Positions 45,658 through 54,377 are shown, counted from the first letter of the stretch. The stretch: 64,000 nt of DNA from Flavobacterium sp. ASV13 (GCF_000745775.1 NZ_JQJY01000004.1:248001-312000); one strand, 5' to 3'. Numbers and translations: made by a program. Notes: generated by a model from the sequence alone, not told the origin.

Positions 45658-45665
45658 CAAAAATA
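45658..45665 (-). promoter_or_regulatory. -7 promoter element TAttTTTG before the oxoamine synthase gene
   Basis: Minus-strand exact match, 38 bases before the start at 45620. Confidence 0.5.
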
Positions 45666-45798
45666 ATCATTATTAATTTAAAATGAAGAACCTCAATTAT
45701 TTTTATTGAAAATAATTCATCTGATTATATTTAACAAGACAAATAATACACGATAAACACAAGCCTTTATAATTTAAGCATATAGTACTTCTTAAATC

Positions 45799-45812
45799 AT
45801 GATTTTTATCAT
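45799..45812. promoter_or_regulatory. CRP/FNR-type palindrome ATGATttttATCAT upstream of nirK
   Basis: A perfect 14-bp palindrome with the spacing of FNR/NnrR sites (TTGATnnnnATCAA), differing only in the outermost base pair. Its centre is about 43 bases before the start point predicted from the -7 box, the usual position of an activator that contacts RNA polymerase. Confidence 0.45.
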
Positions 45813-45838
45813 AATAAAAGACAAAACAGTCTTTTATT
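45813..45838. promoter_or_regulatory. Rrf2/NsrR-type operator, copy before nirK
   Basis: A perfect 26-bp palindrome: AATAAAAGAC, spacer aaaaca, GTCTTTTATT. The right arm overlaps the -7 box at 45835-45842, so binding would block transcription. Two other copies lie at 53109-53134 and 54246-54271. Confidence 0.7.
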
Positions 45839-45842
45839 TTTG
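45835..45842 (+). promoter_or_regulatory. -7 promoter element TAttTTTG for nirK
   Basis: Exact match, overlapping the operator by four bases; the ATG at 45877 follows 34 bases after its end. Confidence 0.6.
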
Positions 45843-45876
45843 ATCTTAATTAAAACCCGAATAAAACCAAAATATC

Positions 45877-47322
45877 ATGAAAAATAAAAAAGACATTTCG
45901 ATGAAAATGAGGCTGTTTGCTTGTCTACTTTTTAGTGCATTATTTTTAATAAGCTGCAAAAAAGAAGAAAGTGTTAATTATGAAAACATTGTGACCGAAG
46001 GAGAAATGAATGCCGAATTAACTTCTCCTCCTCACGTTCCAAAACCAGTTGGAAACAGACCTGCCATGAAACTTAAATTAAACATGGAAATTAGAGAAAA
46101 GGAAGGCACAATGACCGATGGTGTAAAATATACTTATTGGACATTTGGAGGATCTGTTCCGGGAAGTTTTATCAGAACACGAGTTGGAGACGAAGTTGAA
46201 TTTCACCTAAAAAACCATCCTGATAATAAATTGCCTCATAATATTGATTTACACGCTGTAACAGGTCCTGGCGGAGGAGCTACTTCTTCTCTTGTGGCAC
46301 CTGGGCATGAAAAAGTCTTTAGCTTTAAAGTAATAAATCCTGGGTTGTATGTTTATCATTGTGCAACTGCTCCCGTGGGAATGCACATTGCAAATGGTAT
46401 GTACGGACTAATTTTGGTTGAACCAGAAGGTGGACTTCCGCCAGTTGATAAGGAATACTATGTAATGCAGGGTGATTTTTACACTCAAGGTGAATATGGA
46501 GCAAAAGGACTTCAGCCTTTTGATATGAATAAAGCGGTAAAAGAAACTCCTGATTATGTTGTCTTTAATGGAAAAGTAGGCTCTTTAACCAACGGAAATG
46601 AACTAACAGCAAAAGTGGGCGAAACGGTTCGTTTATTTGTTGGAAATGGCGGACCAAACTTAGTTTCTTCTTTCCACGTTATTGGCGAAATATTTGACAA
46701 TGTTCATATTGAAGGCGGAAGTACTATCAATCATAATGTACAGACTACTTTGATTCCAGCTGGAGGTTCCGCAATTGTTGACTTTAAAGTTGAAACTCCG
46801 GGAACTTTCATTCTGGTTGATCACTCGATTTTTAGAGCATTTAATAAAGGTGCATTGGGAATGCTGAAAGTGGAAGGAAACGAAAATAAAAGCATTTACT
46901 CTGGAACTATTCAAGAAGGTATTTATTTGCCTGAAGGCGGAACAATTCAAAAAATGCCTGGAAATTCCGTAGCAAAAGTGGCAGTTCCGAAACGTACAGC
47001 AGAAGAAAAAATAAAAATTGGAAAAGAAATTTTCGGAACAACTTGTTTTGCCTGTCATCAATCTGAAGGACAAGGAATTCCGAACACCTTCCCTCCTTTG
47101 GCAAAATCAGATTATTTAAATGCCGACTCTAAACGTGCGATTAAAACAATCCTACACGGTTTAACTGGCGAAGTTAGCGTTAATGGCAAAAAATACAATA
47201 ATGTAATGCCGGCTCAGAATTTATCTGATGATGAAATCGCAAATGTTCTAACCTACATTTATAACAGCTGGGGAAATAATAAAACTGAAGTTACGCCAGA
47301 AATGGTAAAAGCATTACGATAA
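45877..47322 (+). CDS. nirK: copper nitrite reductase (AniA-type) fused to cytochrome c, lipoprotein
   Basis: A 481-residue periplasmic lipoprotein (lipobox LFLISCKK; Cys27) that reduces nitrite to nitric oxide. Both copper sites are complete: type 1 H121, C162, H170, M175; type 2 H126, H161, H316, with catalytic D124 and H267. The [18 protein letters not shown] loop is that of class II enzymes such as Neisseria AniA, also a lipoprotein. From about 375 a cytochrome c domain follows (CFACH, C390-H394; axial Met in VMPAQ, M444), a built-in electron donor. ATG 45877 is used; 45901 is possible. First gene of the nirK operon, under the operator at 45813-45838. Confidence 0.95.
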   Translation: MKNKKDISMKMRLFACLLFSALFLISCKKEESVNYENIVTEGEMNAELTSPPHVPKPVGNRPAMKLKLNMEIREKEGTMTDGVKYTYWTFGGSVPGSFIRTRVGDEVEFHLKNHPDNKLPHNIDLHAVTGPGGGATSSLVAPGHEKVFSFKVINPGLYVYHCATAPVGMHIANGMYGLILVEPEGGLPPVDKEYYVMQGDFYTQGEYGAKGLQPFDMNKAVKETPDYVVFNGKVGSLTNGNELTAKVGETVRLFVGNGGPNLVSSFHVIGEIFDNVHIEGGSTINHNVQTTLIPAGGSAIVDFKVETPGTFILVDHSIFRAFNKGALGMLKVEGNENKSIYSGTIQEGIYLPEGGTIQKMPGNSVAKVAVPKRTAEEKIKIGKEIFGTTCFACHQSEGQGIPNTFPPLAKSDYLNADSKRAIKTILHGLTGEVSVNGKKYNNVMPAQNLSDDEIANVLTYIYNSWGNNKTEVTPEMVKALR

Positions 47323-47338
47323 ACAGCAAACAATCAGC

Positions 47339-48115
47339 ATGAAAAAATACATTTTCATACTAACTCTCTTTTTCTCTGTGTTTAGTGTCATGAAGGCGCA
47401 GGAAAAAGGAATGGCGTTCATAAAAGAGGGATCTTTTATCCCTCTTTATGGAGCTGTTTCTAAAAAACCTATTATTGTCAAGTCATTTTACATCGATGTT
47501 TATCCTGTAACGAATAGTCAGTTTTTAGAGTTCGTTAAGAAAAATCCTTCTTATCGAAAATCAAGAATTAAAGGAATTTTTGCGGATAAAAGTTATTTGT
47601 TTTATTGGAAAAACGATCTTGATTTCGAAAATGCAAAACCAAATTCACCTGTTACAAATATTTCATGGTTTGCTGCTAAAAAATACTGCGAATGTCAAGA
47701 AAAACGCTTAGCCACGATGGACGAATGGGAATATGTAGCAATGGCTGACACGAAAAAAATTGATGCCAGAACCAAAAAAGAATTCAATGAATATATTTTA
47801 TCCTGGTACGAGAAATCAAGAACGTACGAAAATGAAATTGGCAAAACGTTCAAAAATTATTGGGGTGTTTACGACATGCATGGATTAGTCTGGGAATGGA
47901 CAGCCGACTTTAACAGCATTTTTTTATCGGGTGAATCGAGAAAAGACAAGAGCAATGACAAAAATCTTTTCTGCGGAGGTGCCTCAGTTAATGCTTCCGA
48001 TTTAATGGATTATGCTGCTTTTATGCGATACGCGTTCAGAGGAAGTTTGAAAGCACAATATTCTACAAGAAATCTTGGCTTTAGATGCGCAAGCACAACA
48101 AAACCAAAAATCTAA
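47339..48115 (+). CDS. formylglycine-generating-enzyme-like protein (NirV-like)
   Basis: A 258-residue exported protein (signal peptide ending VMKAQ) with the SUMF1/FGE fold: FYIDVYPVTNSQFLEFV, ISWFAAKKYCECQEKRLATMDEWEY and YDMHGLVWEWTADF, then a closing RYAFRGSLKAQYSTRNLGFRCA. NirV proteins of this family are encoded next to nirK in many denitrifiers; their role is unresolved. It starts 16 nt after nirK, in the same operon. The paired cysteines needed for FGE oxidase activity are not obviously present, so an activity as an enzyme is uncertain. Confidence 0.85.
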   Translation: MKKYIFILTLFFSVFSVMKAQEKGMAFIKEGSFIPLYGAVSKKPIIVKSFYIDVYPVTNSQFLEFVKKNPSYRKSRIKGIFADKSYLFYWKNDLDFENAKPNSPVTNISWFAAKKYCECQEKRLATMDEWEYVAMADTKKIDARTKKEFNEYILSWYEKSRTYENEIGKTFKNYWGVYDMHGLVWEWTADFNSIFLSGESRKDKSNDKNLFCGGASVNASDLMDYAAFMRYAFRGSLKAQYSTRNLGFRCASTTKPKI

Positions 48116-48131
48116 TTTAAATTAGTTTGAA

Positions 48132-48722
48132 ATGAAAAAAATAACAATCGTTTTTCTTGCTCTTACATTATCATTTTACAGCTGTAAAAAGACTAACACA
48201 AAAACAGAAACAAAAAAAGAAATCAGCGATTTATCGATTTACAATCTGCCTTCTAAATGGACGACGCAGGATGGTAAAGGTATTGAACTAAAAAGTCTTA
48301 GAGGCAATGTTTTGGTTATGGTAATGATTTATACAAGCTGTAAAGCAGCATGTCCGAGATTGGTTGCTGATATGCGTGATATTGAATCAAAATTAGAAAA
48401 AACGACGAAACAAAATGTAAAATTGATTCTGGTCAGTATAGATCCGAAAACGGATACACCACAAAGATTAAAGTCTTTTGCAATTGCCAATAAAATGAAT
48501 CAGGATCCTTGGATTTTCCTTCGTTCGTCTGAAGAAAATACGCGCGAATTTGCAGCAGTTCTGGCTGTAAACTACAAACAAATATCACCTATGGATTTTT
48601 CGCATTCTAATATTATAAGTGTTTTTAATCCAGAAGGCGAATTGATTTTTCAGCAAGAAGGTTTAGGTGTAAATAATGAAAAAACAATCGAAACAATAAA
48701 TCAGGAAGCAGCAAAAATATAG
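48132..48722 (+). CDS. SCO1/SenC-family copper chaperone lipoprotein
   Basis: A 196-residue thioredoxin-fold lipoprotein (lipobox SFYSCKK, Cys18). The copper-binding CxxxC is in IYTSCKAACPRL (C70, C74) and the third ligand His in DFSHSNI (H158). SCO proteins deliver copper to oxidases; here the third gene of the nirK operon, it most likely loads copper into NirK or the cupredoxin. Length normal for the family. Confidence 0.92.
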   Translation: MKKITIVFLALTLSFYSCKKTNTKTETKKEISDLSIYNLPSKWTTQDGKGIELKSLRGNVLVMVMIYTSCKAACPRLVADMRDIESKLEKTTKQNVKLILVSIDPKTDTPQRLKSFAIANKMNQDPWIFLRSSEENTREFAAVLAVNYKQISPMDFSHSNIISVFNPEGELIFQQEGLGVNNEKTIETINQEAAKI

Positions 48723-48750
48723 ATATTTAAATAGGTTGATTAGTAAGAAG

Positions 48751-48790
48751 CAAGAGTTTGATTTTAGATAGAAATCGGCTCTTGTTTTTT
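48751..48790. terminator. intrinsic terminator between convergent genes
   Basis: CAAGAGtttGATTT pairs with AAATCggCTCTTG (48751-48784, some G-T pairs), followed by a T-run; it overlaps the end of the following minus-strand gene. Confidence 0.7.
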
Positions 48791-49987
48791 ATTTATAATG
48801 GATATCATCATTAAAACTAAACCCAAAACAAGGAGGATACTGAAAACTAAAATACTTTGATAATAAAATGCAATCGTTCCTTTTCCAAAAAGCAAAAGCC
48901 CGCCTTGTAAAAACAATAAAATTTCTGTGAAAATATATCCTAAAATAAAACACTTGACTCCTATTTTTAATATTGGAGAATCTCCTGAAAGTATTTTATT
49001 CTGAAGCATAATTCCAAACAAAAATCCGGTGATAATTCCCAAAGTCGTTAAATGAATAAATCCGATTACAAAATTTCTGATTTGATGCGAAACTTCAGCC
49101 AAATTTGGAAAAATCGTCAGTAATTGAATTCCAACTTTCAAAAAAAGAGAAAACAAAGCTAACCCATAAACGATTTTTGTGGTTTTGTCTAAAGTACTTT
49201 TGAAATGATTAATTTGAGGTTTTAGCATTTTATAGAAATAAATAAAAGCTCCTAATTGAAGTAAAACTCCAAAAATATTGATATAACTCAAAACGTCATT
49301 TTCTATGAACCATCGCACTGGAAAAGCAAACGTTAATAATACATAAATAACGATCAAAAAGTAAAACTTCTTAAACTTTAGCGCATCAATTTTACCTTGA
49401 AACTGCTTTAAAAACAAAACCAAAATTGCCAAAATAAACCAACCATTAAATTGAAAATGAAGAAAAAACTGAATCGCAATCTGATAAAAAGCGCTTTGTT
49501 TTCCTAATGTACTGACCGCCGGACCTAAACACCAAACTCCGCAAGTTGACAAAATCATAAACAGAATTGAAGTCCGTAAAAGTCTTTGTGAGGGTGACTT
49601 ATCTTTGGAACAATCTTTCCAAACCAAGCGACAAAAAACATAACTCAGCAAAATATGAAGAGTCGAGAAAATAATCGAAAACAAAGCATATCCCTGAATT
49701 GGAAAAGCAATCATCATTCCGATAACCGAAAATTCTGTCAGCCAAAACAGACGGTTATAAATTGGTTTCTGGCTTTTTTCTTTTGGAATAAAAAAAAGAA
49801 CAATCAAAAAATATACTATCATATAAACCCAGCCCAGCATCGCCACATGTGAATGCGCGTGAAGCAAAAAACTGTAGTTCAAAAAATCTAAAGGAAACAG
49901 ATACATAAACCGCATTAATAATCCGAAAAAACAGGCAATCAGAAAATTAAAAAAACAGCAAATAATCCAGGTTTTTTGAGAATTCAT
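48764..49987 (-). CDS. orphan polytopic membrane protein, heme-copper-oxidase-like
   Basis: A 407-residue membrane protein with about 12 hydrophobic helices; start 49987 is chosen because the longer frame to 50059 adds a charged piece without a helix. Histidines in helices resemble the heme-copper oxidase subunit I/NnrS superfamily: LLHAHSHVAMLGW (early), FFLHFQFNGW (middle) and GFIHLTTLGIITGFLFG (late). The histidines that would bind a copper or non-heme iron centre and the high-spin heme are not all present, so it is not a complete oxidase or NO reductase. Its place between the nirK operon and RIC suggests a role in nitrite or NO metabolism. Function unknown. Confidence 0.6.
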   Translation of the reverse strand: MNSQKTWIICCFFNFLIACFFGLLMRFMYLFPLDFLNYSFLLHAHSHVAMLGWVYMIVYFLIVLFFIPKEKSQKPIYNRLFWLTEFSVIGMMIAFPIQGYALFSIIFSTLHILLSYVFCRLVWKDCSKDKSPSQRLLRTSILFMILSTCGVWCLGPAVSTLGKQSAFYQIAIQFFLHFQFNGWFILAILVLFLKQFQGKIDALKFKKFYFLIVIYVLLTFAFPVRWFIENDVLSYINIFGVLLQLGAFIYFYKMLKPQINHFKSTLDKTTKIVYGLALFSLFLKVGIQLLTIFPNLAEVSHQIRNFVIGFIHLTTLGIITGFLFGIMLQNKILSGDSPILKIGVKCFILGYIFTEILLFLQGGLLLFGKGTIAFYYQSILVFSILLVLGLVLMMISIINKKQEPISI

Positions 49988-50039
49988 AGTGTGATTTTTT
50001 AAACAAATCGAATAATTATAAAACCATTTCTTGAAATAG

Positions 50040-50085
50040 AAAACACCGATAATTATCATTTTAAAAAGATTGTTATCGGTGTTTT
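50040..50085 (-). terminator. intrinsic terminator after the RIC gene
   Basis: The 13-bp arms 50040-50052 (AAAACACCGATAA) and 50073-50085 form a perfect stem followed by a T-run on the minus strand, ending the NO reductase-RIC operon. Confidence 0.85.
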
Positions 50086-50105
50086 TCGAACTATTAAATT
50101 AACCT

Positions 50106-50837
50106 TTATTCTACTTCAACAAAATCTTTTTCTAAAACAACTGCTTTTGGAAATAAGATATTATTTTCCAAATGAATATGTTTATGTAAATCTGCTTCAA
50201 ACTCTTTTAGCATCGCAAAAGTCACTCTGTAAGTTGTGCACGCGTCTGCTGGCGGAGTATAATTATTAGTCAATTCGGCAATTTCTCTAAAACGTTCGCC
50301 TTCATTGTCATGTTCATTCATCATCATCGCAATCGGATTTGAAACGGTTCCAAAAGTTGGTTGAGATAAAATTCCATCAGATTCTTTCGTTTTTACCATT
50401 CGTTTTACAAAAGGAAATAAAACCAATTCCTCTTTTTTCATGTGCTGTGCTAATTCGCCTGCACAACCAATAAACAACTCATTAATTCTGAACAATTCAG
50501 GATGATTCGCTCCGTGCACTTTGCATAATTTATCTAAAAAGGGAAGTAAAACGTTTGTTTTTTCTTCTACATAACGGTGATGCGTTTTTTCGATATAATC
50601 TGCCAATAAATCCAAAGGCCATGAATTGAAATCAATGCTTCCATTGTTTTCTGATTGTGCAACCTGCAATACATTTTCTAATAAAATATCAGCGTCAATA
50701 TTTTGTTTTTCACAAACTTCAGTTACTGTTCGGTTTCCTTTACAGCAAAAATCTATTTTGTATTTTGAAAAAACTGCAGCGGTTCTAAAATCTTCCGCTA
50801 CGAAAGATCCTATTGTTTTGTTTTTTAAATTTTCCAT
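50106..50837 (-). CDS. ric: iron-sulfur cluster repair di-iron protein (RIC/ScdA/YtfE)
   Basis: A 243-residue cytosolic protein with an N-terminal DUF542 region (NKTIGSFVAEDFRTAAVFSKYKIDFCCKG, cysteine pair about residue 34) and a C-terminal hemerythrin-like four-helix bundle whose di-iron ligands lie in HHRYVEEKTNVLLP, HGANHPEL, HMKKEE and HIHLENNILFP. It repairs Fe-S clusters damaged by nitric oxide. Start at 50837 (MENLKNK) is preferred to 50846. Placed 24 bases after the NO reductase gene, in one operon, a combination typical of NsrR control. Confidence 0.93.
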   Translation of the reverse strand: MENLKNKTIGSFVAEDFRTAAVFSKYKIDFCCKGNRTVTEVCEKQNIDADILLENVLQVAQSENNGSIDFNSWPLDLLADYIEKTHHRYVEEKTNVLLPFLDKLCKVHGANHPELFRINELFIGCAGELAQHMKKEELVLFPFVKRMVKTKESDGILSQPTFGTVSNPIAMMMNEHDNEGERFREIAELTNNYTPPADACTTYRVTFAMLKEFEADLHKHIHLENNILFPKAVVLEKDFVEVE

Positions 50838-50860
50838 GATAATCAATTTTAAATATGTTT

Positions 50861-53095
50861 TTATTTTTTGTTTTTTAATGTCAGTTCAAATACAAACCAA
50901 GCCATTGTAATAAACCCAATTCCGAAGATTGAATCTCCAATAGCACGAAGCCATTTAAGCGTAATCATTTCTGGTTGTTGCATTAATTCTGATGAACGAG
51001 CATACCACATTCCGTGATTAATGCTTTCAATGGCTTGCCAAACTCCAATTGGAAGCAAACTCAAAACTGCCATCAGAAATAACCCAATATTTAATGACCA
51101 AAAAGTGATTTTAAGAAGTTTATTATTCCAGCTTACATTTCTGTATAAACTTCTCAAGACGAATAAAACTAAACCAATTCCTAACATTCCGTACACTCCA
51201 AATAAAGCAGTATGTCCGTGTAAAGGCGTTGTATTTAAACCTTGAACATAATAAAGTGCAATTGGCGGATTAATAATGAATCCGAAGATTCCGGCTCCAA
51301 GGAAATTCCAAAACGCTACAGAAATCATAAAGTAAATCGGCCATTTGTAATCGGCAATCCATTGTGTTGATTTTGAGATTTTATAGTTTTGATACGCTTC
51401 AAATCCGATTAAAGTTAAAGGCACAACTTCTAAGGCACTGAAAGTTGCTCCAAGAGCCATAATTGCAGTTGGTGTTCCTGCGAAATAGATGTGATGGAAT
51501 GTTCCTAAAATACCTCCAGACATGAAAACAATTGTTGCAAAAAGAACATTTAAAGTCGCTGTTTTAGTTTTCAATAATCCCAAACGAACAAACAAGAAAG
51601 CGATAACAACCGTTGCAAATACTTCAAAGAATCCTTCTACCCAAAGATGAACAACCCACCATCTCCAATATTCGGCAATGGCTAAATTGGTTTGTCTTCC
51701 CCACATCAATCCTGCTCCGTAGAACATGGCAATTGCAGTACAAGAAACTAAGAACAAAATGATTAAGTTTTTCTCTTCTGTTTTTTTCTTTAAAACCGGA
51801 ATCAGTGGTCGAATCATTAAAGCCAGCCATAAAAACAAACCTACTAAAAGGAAAATCTGCCAAAAACGACCTAAGTCAACATATTCGTAACCTTGATGTC
51901 CGAACCAGAAATTTTGAACTAAATTCAGTTTTTGCATTACACCAAACCATTGGCCTGCCATTGAACCTAAAACAATAATCAATAATGCGACAAATAAGAA
52001 GTTGATTCCAAAACATTGAAATTTAGGATCTTTACCCGAAACTGCCGGCGCAATATATAATCCTGTTGCCAGCCAAGCCGTTGCAATCCAGAAAATTGCC
52101 AATTGTGTGTGCCATGTACGTGTTACAGCGTATGGCAGGATTTTATCAATCGGAATTCCGTACAAACCATTTCCTTCAACGCCATAATGCGCAGTTATAA
52201 TTCCGAAAACCATTTGTAAAACCATCAGCAGACTCACAACCCAGAAATATTTGGTCACCAATCCCATTGATTTTGTTTTGCCCTGTTTGATAATTGGATC
52301 TTCTTTTGGAAGTGGAAATTCTTCTTCTTCACCCGATTTGGCATGATAAAAAACTAAAATTCCGACACTTAAAATCAATAAAATAATACTTACACCAGAC
52401 CAAGCCAAAAGTTCGGTTGTTGCAGTGTTTCCAACCAATTCATCTGACGGCCAGTTGTGTGTATAAGAAATAGTGTTATCCGGACGATTCGTAACTGTTG
52501 CCCAAGTTGCCCAGAAGAAAAAGGCATTCATTTTATGCATTCTCTCAGCATTTTTAATAGAGTTTTTTGGAATTGCATATTCTTCTCTCAGTTTATCGAA
52601 TTTCGGATCATTCGTAAAAAGACCTTTATAATATTCGCTTAAATTTTCAATTGCCGCCAAACGGTTTTCAGAAATGGTAAGAATCCCAGTAGCCGGATTA
52701 TATCGATTAGTTCTCAAATCCTTCTGAAGACGAACCTTTAAAGCCGATTGTTTTTCGGCATCTAATTCATCATACGTTTTATTAAAATCTTTTTGGGCAT
52801 AAATATTCAATATAAATACAGCTTCTCTATGCAACCAATCTGCGGTCCAGTCTGGAGCCACATAGGCGCCGTGCCCCCAGATCGATCCTACTTCCTGGCC
52901 ACCTATACTCTGCCAGATATTTTGCCCATCTTTAATTTCGCTTTCGCTAAAAACAATCTTTCCAGAATCGGTTACAATCTCTTTCGGAACCGGTGGTGCC
53001 TGCTGATAAATTTCATAACCATAATAACCCAGCACTGCAAATGATATACTCATTACCAATGCAAATACAATCCATAATTTTTTTTCTCTTTTCAT
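50861..53095 (-). CDS. norZ: quinol-dependent nitric-oxide reductase, single subunit (qNor)
   Basis: A 744-residue inner-membrane protein reducing NO to nitrous oxide. The N-terminal extension (IGGQEVGSIWGHGAYVAPDWTADWLHREA) of qNor is fused to a NorB-like part with about 14 helices. Heme and metal ligands are in WHTQLAIFW, GHQGYEYVDLGRFWQ, VVHLWVEGFFEV (with the Glu near the non-heme iron) and HHIYFAGTPT/HGHTALFG. Operator 53109-53134 lies directly upstream; the order is rrf2-cupredoxin-terminator-norZ-ric. Length as expected (about 750). Confidence 0.95.
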   Translation of the reverse strand: MKREKKLWIVFALVMSISFAVLGYYGYEIYQQAPPVPKEIVTDSGKIVFSESEIKDGQNIWQSIGGQEVGSIWGHGAYVAPDWTADWLHREAVFILNIYAQKDFNKTYDELDAEKQSALKVRLQKDLRTNRYNPATGILTISENRLAAIENLSEYYKGLFTNDPKFDKLREEYAIPKNSIKNAERMHKMNAFFFWATWATVTNRPDNTISYTHNWPSDELVGNTATTELLAWSGVSIILLILSVGILVFYHAKSGEEEEFPLPKEDPIIKQGKTKSMGLVTKYFWVVSLLMVLQMVFGIITAHYGVEGNGLYGIPIDKILPYAVTRTWHTQLAIFWIATAWLATGLYIAPAVSGKDPKFQCFGINFLFVALLIIVLGSMAGQWFGVMQKLNLVQNFWFGHQGYEYVDLGRFWQIFLLVGLFLWLALMIRPLIPVLKKKTEEKNLIILFLVSCTAIAMFYGAGLMWGRQTNLAIAEYWRWWVVHLWVEGFFEVFATVVIAFLFVRLGLLKTKTATLNVLFATIVFMSGGILGTFHHIYFAGTPTAIMALGATFSALEVVPLTLIGFEAYQNYKISKSTQWIADYKWPIYFMISVAFWNFLGAGIFGFIINPPIALYYVQGLNTTPLHGHTALFGVYGMLGIGLVLFVLRSLYRNVSWNNKLLKITFWSLNIGLFLMAVLSLLPIGVWQAIESINHGMWYARSSELMQQPEMITLKWLRAIGDSIFGIGFITMAWFVFELTLKNKK

Positions 53096-53108
53096 TTTTA
53101 TATTATTT

Positions 53109-53134
53109 AATAAAAGATAATTTTGTCTTTTATT
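53109..53134. promoter_or_regulatory. Rrf2/NsrR-type operator, copy before norZ
   Basis: Read on the minus strand: AATAAAAGAC, spacer aaaatt, ATCTTTTATT; one arm base differs from the nirK copy. It ends 13 bases before the norZ start codon, so a bound repressor would block transcription or be inside the leader. Confidence 0.7.
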
Positions 53135-53141
53135 AGTTTTT

Positions 53142-53180
53142 AAAAAAACTCCAAACCTATTTTCAGTATTTGGAGTCTTT
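53142..53180 (-). terminator. intrinsic terminator after the cupredoxin gene
   Basis: The arms ACTCCAAA (53148-53155) and TTTGGAGT (53169-53176), flanked by A-runs on the left, stop the rrf2-cupredoxin transcript before norZ. Confidence 0.7.
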
Positions 53181-53185
53181 GTTAT

Positions 53186-53713
53186 TTACTCAACAATTAA
53201 TACACCTTTCATCATGGCTACGTGACCAGGGAAAGAACAAATAAATGGATAAGATCCTTTTTTATCAATTGTAAACTCGATTGTATCTTCTTCTCCACCA
53301 CCCAACAATTTAGTGTGAGCGATAATTGAAGCTTTTTCAGATTCCGGAATATAATCTGTCGCTTTCGCATCATTTGCTTTTAAAGCAAAAGCAGCCTGAT
53401 CAGTTCCTTCTTGTAAAATCACTAAATTGTGTCCCATTGCTTCTTTTGGGATTTTTCCAACATGTTTCAAAGTCAATTTGATTGGCTTTCCGGCAACGGC
53501 TTTTAGTTCGTTTACATTATATTGCATTTGGTCATTTCCTTCAATGAGTAGTACATTTTCTTCAGCTGCTGGTGTTACTGGTGCTTTTTCTCCTTCTGTA
53601 GAGGATTCAGTCGTTTCTGTTTGATCAGCCGGAGGTGTTTCTTTTTTACCGCAAGAAGTTACTGCAAAAAATCCCATTAGGATTAGTATAGAAATTTTGG
53701 TTTTTGTATTCAT
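53186..53713 (-). CDS. azurin-like type 1 copper lipoprotein
   Basis: A 175-residue lipoprotein (lipobox VTSCGKK; Cys21) with an acidic, low-complexity linker and an azurin-type cupredoxin domain. Type 1 copper ligands are H95 (MGHNLV), C159, H164 and M168 (FICSFPGHVAMMKG). It can carry electrons to NirK or other periplasmic acceptors. It is downstream of, and probably cotranscribed with, the rrf2 gene (45-nt gap). Confidence 0.93.
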   Translation of the reverse strand: MNTKTKISILILMGFFAVTSCGKKETPPADQTETTESSTEGEKAPVTPAAEENVLLIEGNDQMQYNVNELKAVAGKPIKLTLKHVGKIPKEAMGHNLVILQEGTDQAAFALKANDAKATDYIPESEKASIIAHTKLLGGGEEDTIEFTIDKKGSYPFICSFPGHVAMMKGVLIVE

Positions 53714-53758
53714 TGTATGATAATAATTAAATGTTAATCGTTTTATAATAATTGCTAT

Positions 53759-54205
53759 TTATTCTAAATTTAATGTTTTGAGAAAAAAATCTCCTTTTTT
53801 TACGCCAGAAGCAAGTTGTTCTAAAGTTGTTTTTGAAAGCATTTCGTGAAGAAGTCCTCTAATTTTTTTAAATTCGAAATGAACCGGACACGGATGTGCT
53901 TCAGAACATTCTTTTAATCCAATTCCACAGCCTCTGTAAATTTTATCGCCGTCAATTGCATCGACAATCTGAATTAATTTAATTGTTTTTACAGCTTCAT
54001 TCGAAACTTCAAAACCGCCTCCGACTCCTTTGGCCGAATGAATGATTCCGTTTTTGGTCAAAATCTGCATAATCTTGGCAGTAAATGGTTCTGGTGAATC
54101 AATTTCTTTGGCAACATCTTTTATTCCAACCCTAATTCCTTTTGAAGAATTTGTAGCAATAAAAATAGAAGCTCTAATTCCGTACTCACACGCTTTTGAA
54201 AACAT
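53759..54205 (-). CDS. Rrf2-family transcriptional regulator (NsrR-like, with three cysteines)
   Basis: A 148-residue winged-helix regulator. I chose ATG 54205, since the longer frame to 54229 starts in its own -7 box. The N-terminal HTH (SKACEYGIRASIFIA, VGIKDVAKEIDSPEPFTAKIMQIL) is followed by a cysteine cluster C93-C100-C106 (GCGIGLKEC and HPCPVHF), close to the C-x5-C-x5-C of NsrR/IscR and suited to an NO-sensitive [Fe-S] cluster. Operators with identical arms lie before this gene, nirK and norZ; it probably represses all three until NO damages the cluster. Confidence 0.9.
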   Translation of the reverse strand: MFSKACEYGIRASIFIATNSSKGIRVGIKDVAKEIDSPEPFTAKIMQILTKNGIIHSAKGVGGGFEVSNEAVKTIKLIQIVDAIDGDKIYRGCGIGLKECSEAHPCPVHFEFKKIRGLLHEMLSKTTLEQLASGVKKGDFFLKTLNLE

Positions 54206-54226
54206 ATCTCTTTTATTAATTCCATA

Positions 54227-54234
54227 CAAAGATA
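54227..54234 (-). promoter_or_regulatory. -7 promoter element TAtcTTTG for the rrf2 gene
   Basis: Minus-strand exact match 21 bases before ATG 54205; the operator at 54246-54271 covers the -33 region. Confidence 0.6.
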
Positions 54235-54245
54235 TACAGGTTTAC

Positions 54246-54271
54246 AATAAAAGACAAATTTATCTTTAATT
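54246..54271. promoter_or_regulatory. Rrf2/NsrR-type operator, copy before the rrf2 gene
   Basis: Plus strand: AATAAAAGAC, spacer aaattt, ATCTTTAATT; two bases of the second arm differ from the nirK copy. Indicates autoregulation. Confidence 0.65.
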
Positions 54272-54369
54272 AATTTTACAAACGGACAAACTTATTTATA
54301 ACCAAAATAATTAAGTAGGCCAAAAACACTAATTCACTACTAAAACCATATAAAAACAAATTTTAATTT

Positions 54370-54377
54370 TAACTTTG
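54370..54377 (+). promoter_or_regulatory. -7 promoter element TAacTTTG before the NYN gene
   Basis: Exact match, 28 bases before the ATG at 54406. Confidence 0.5.

Noticed and set aside
46660..47073. 137-codon minus-strand frame inside nirK
   Set aside because: Antisense of the cytochrome and copper domain coding sequence; no independent support.
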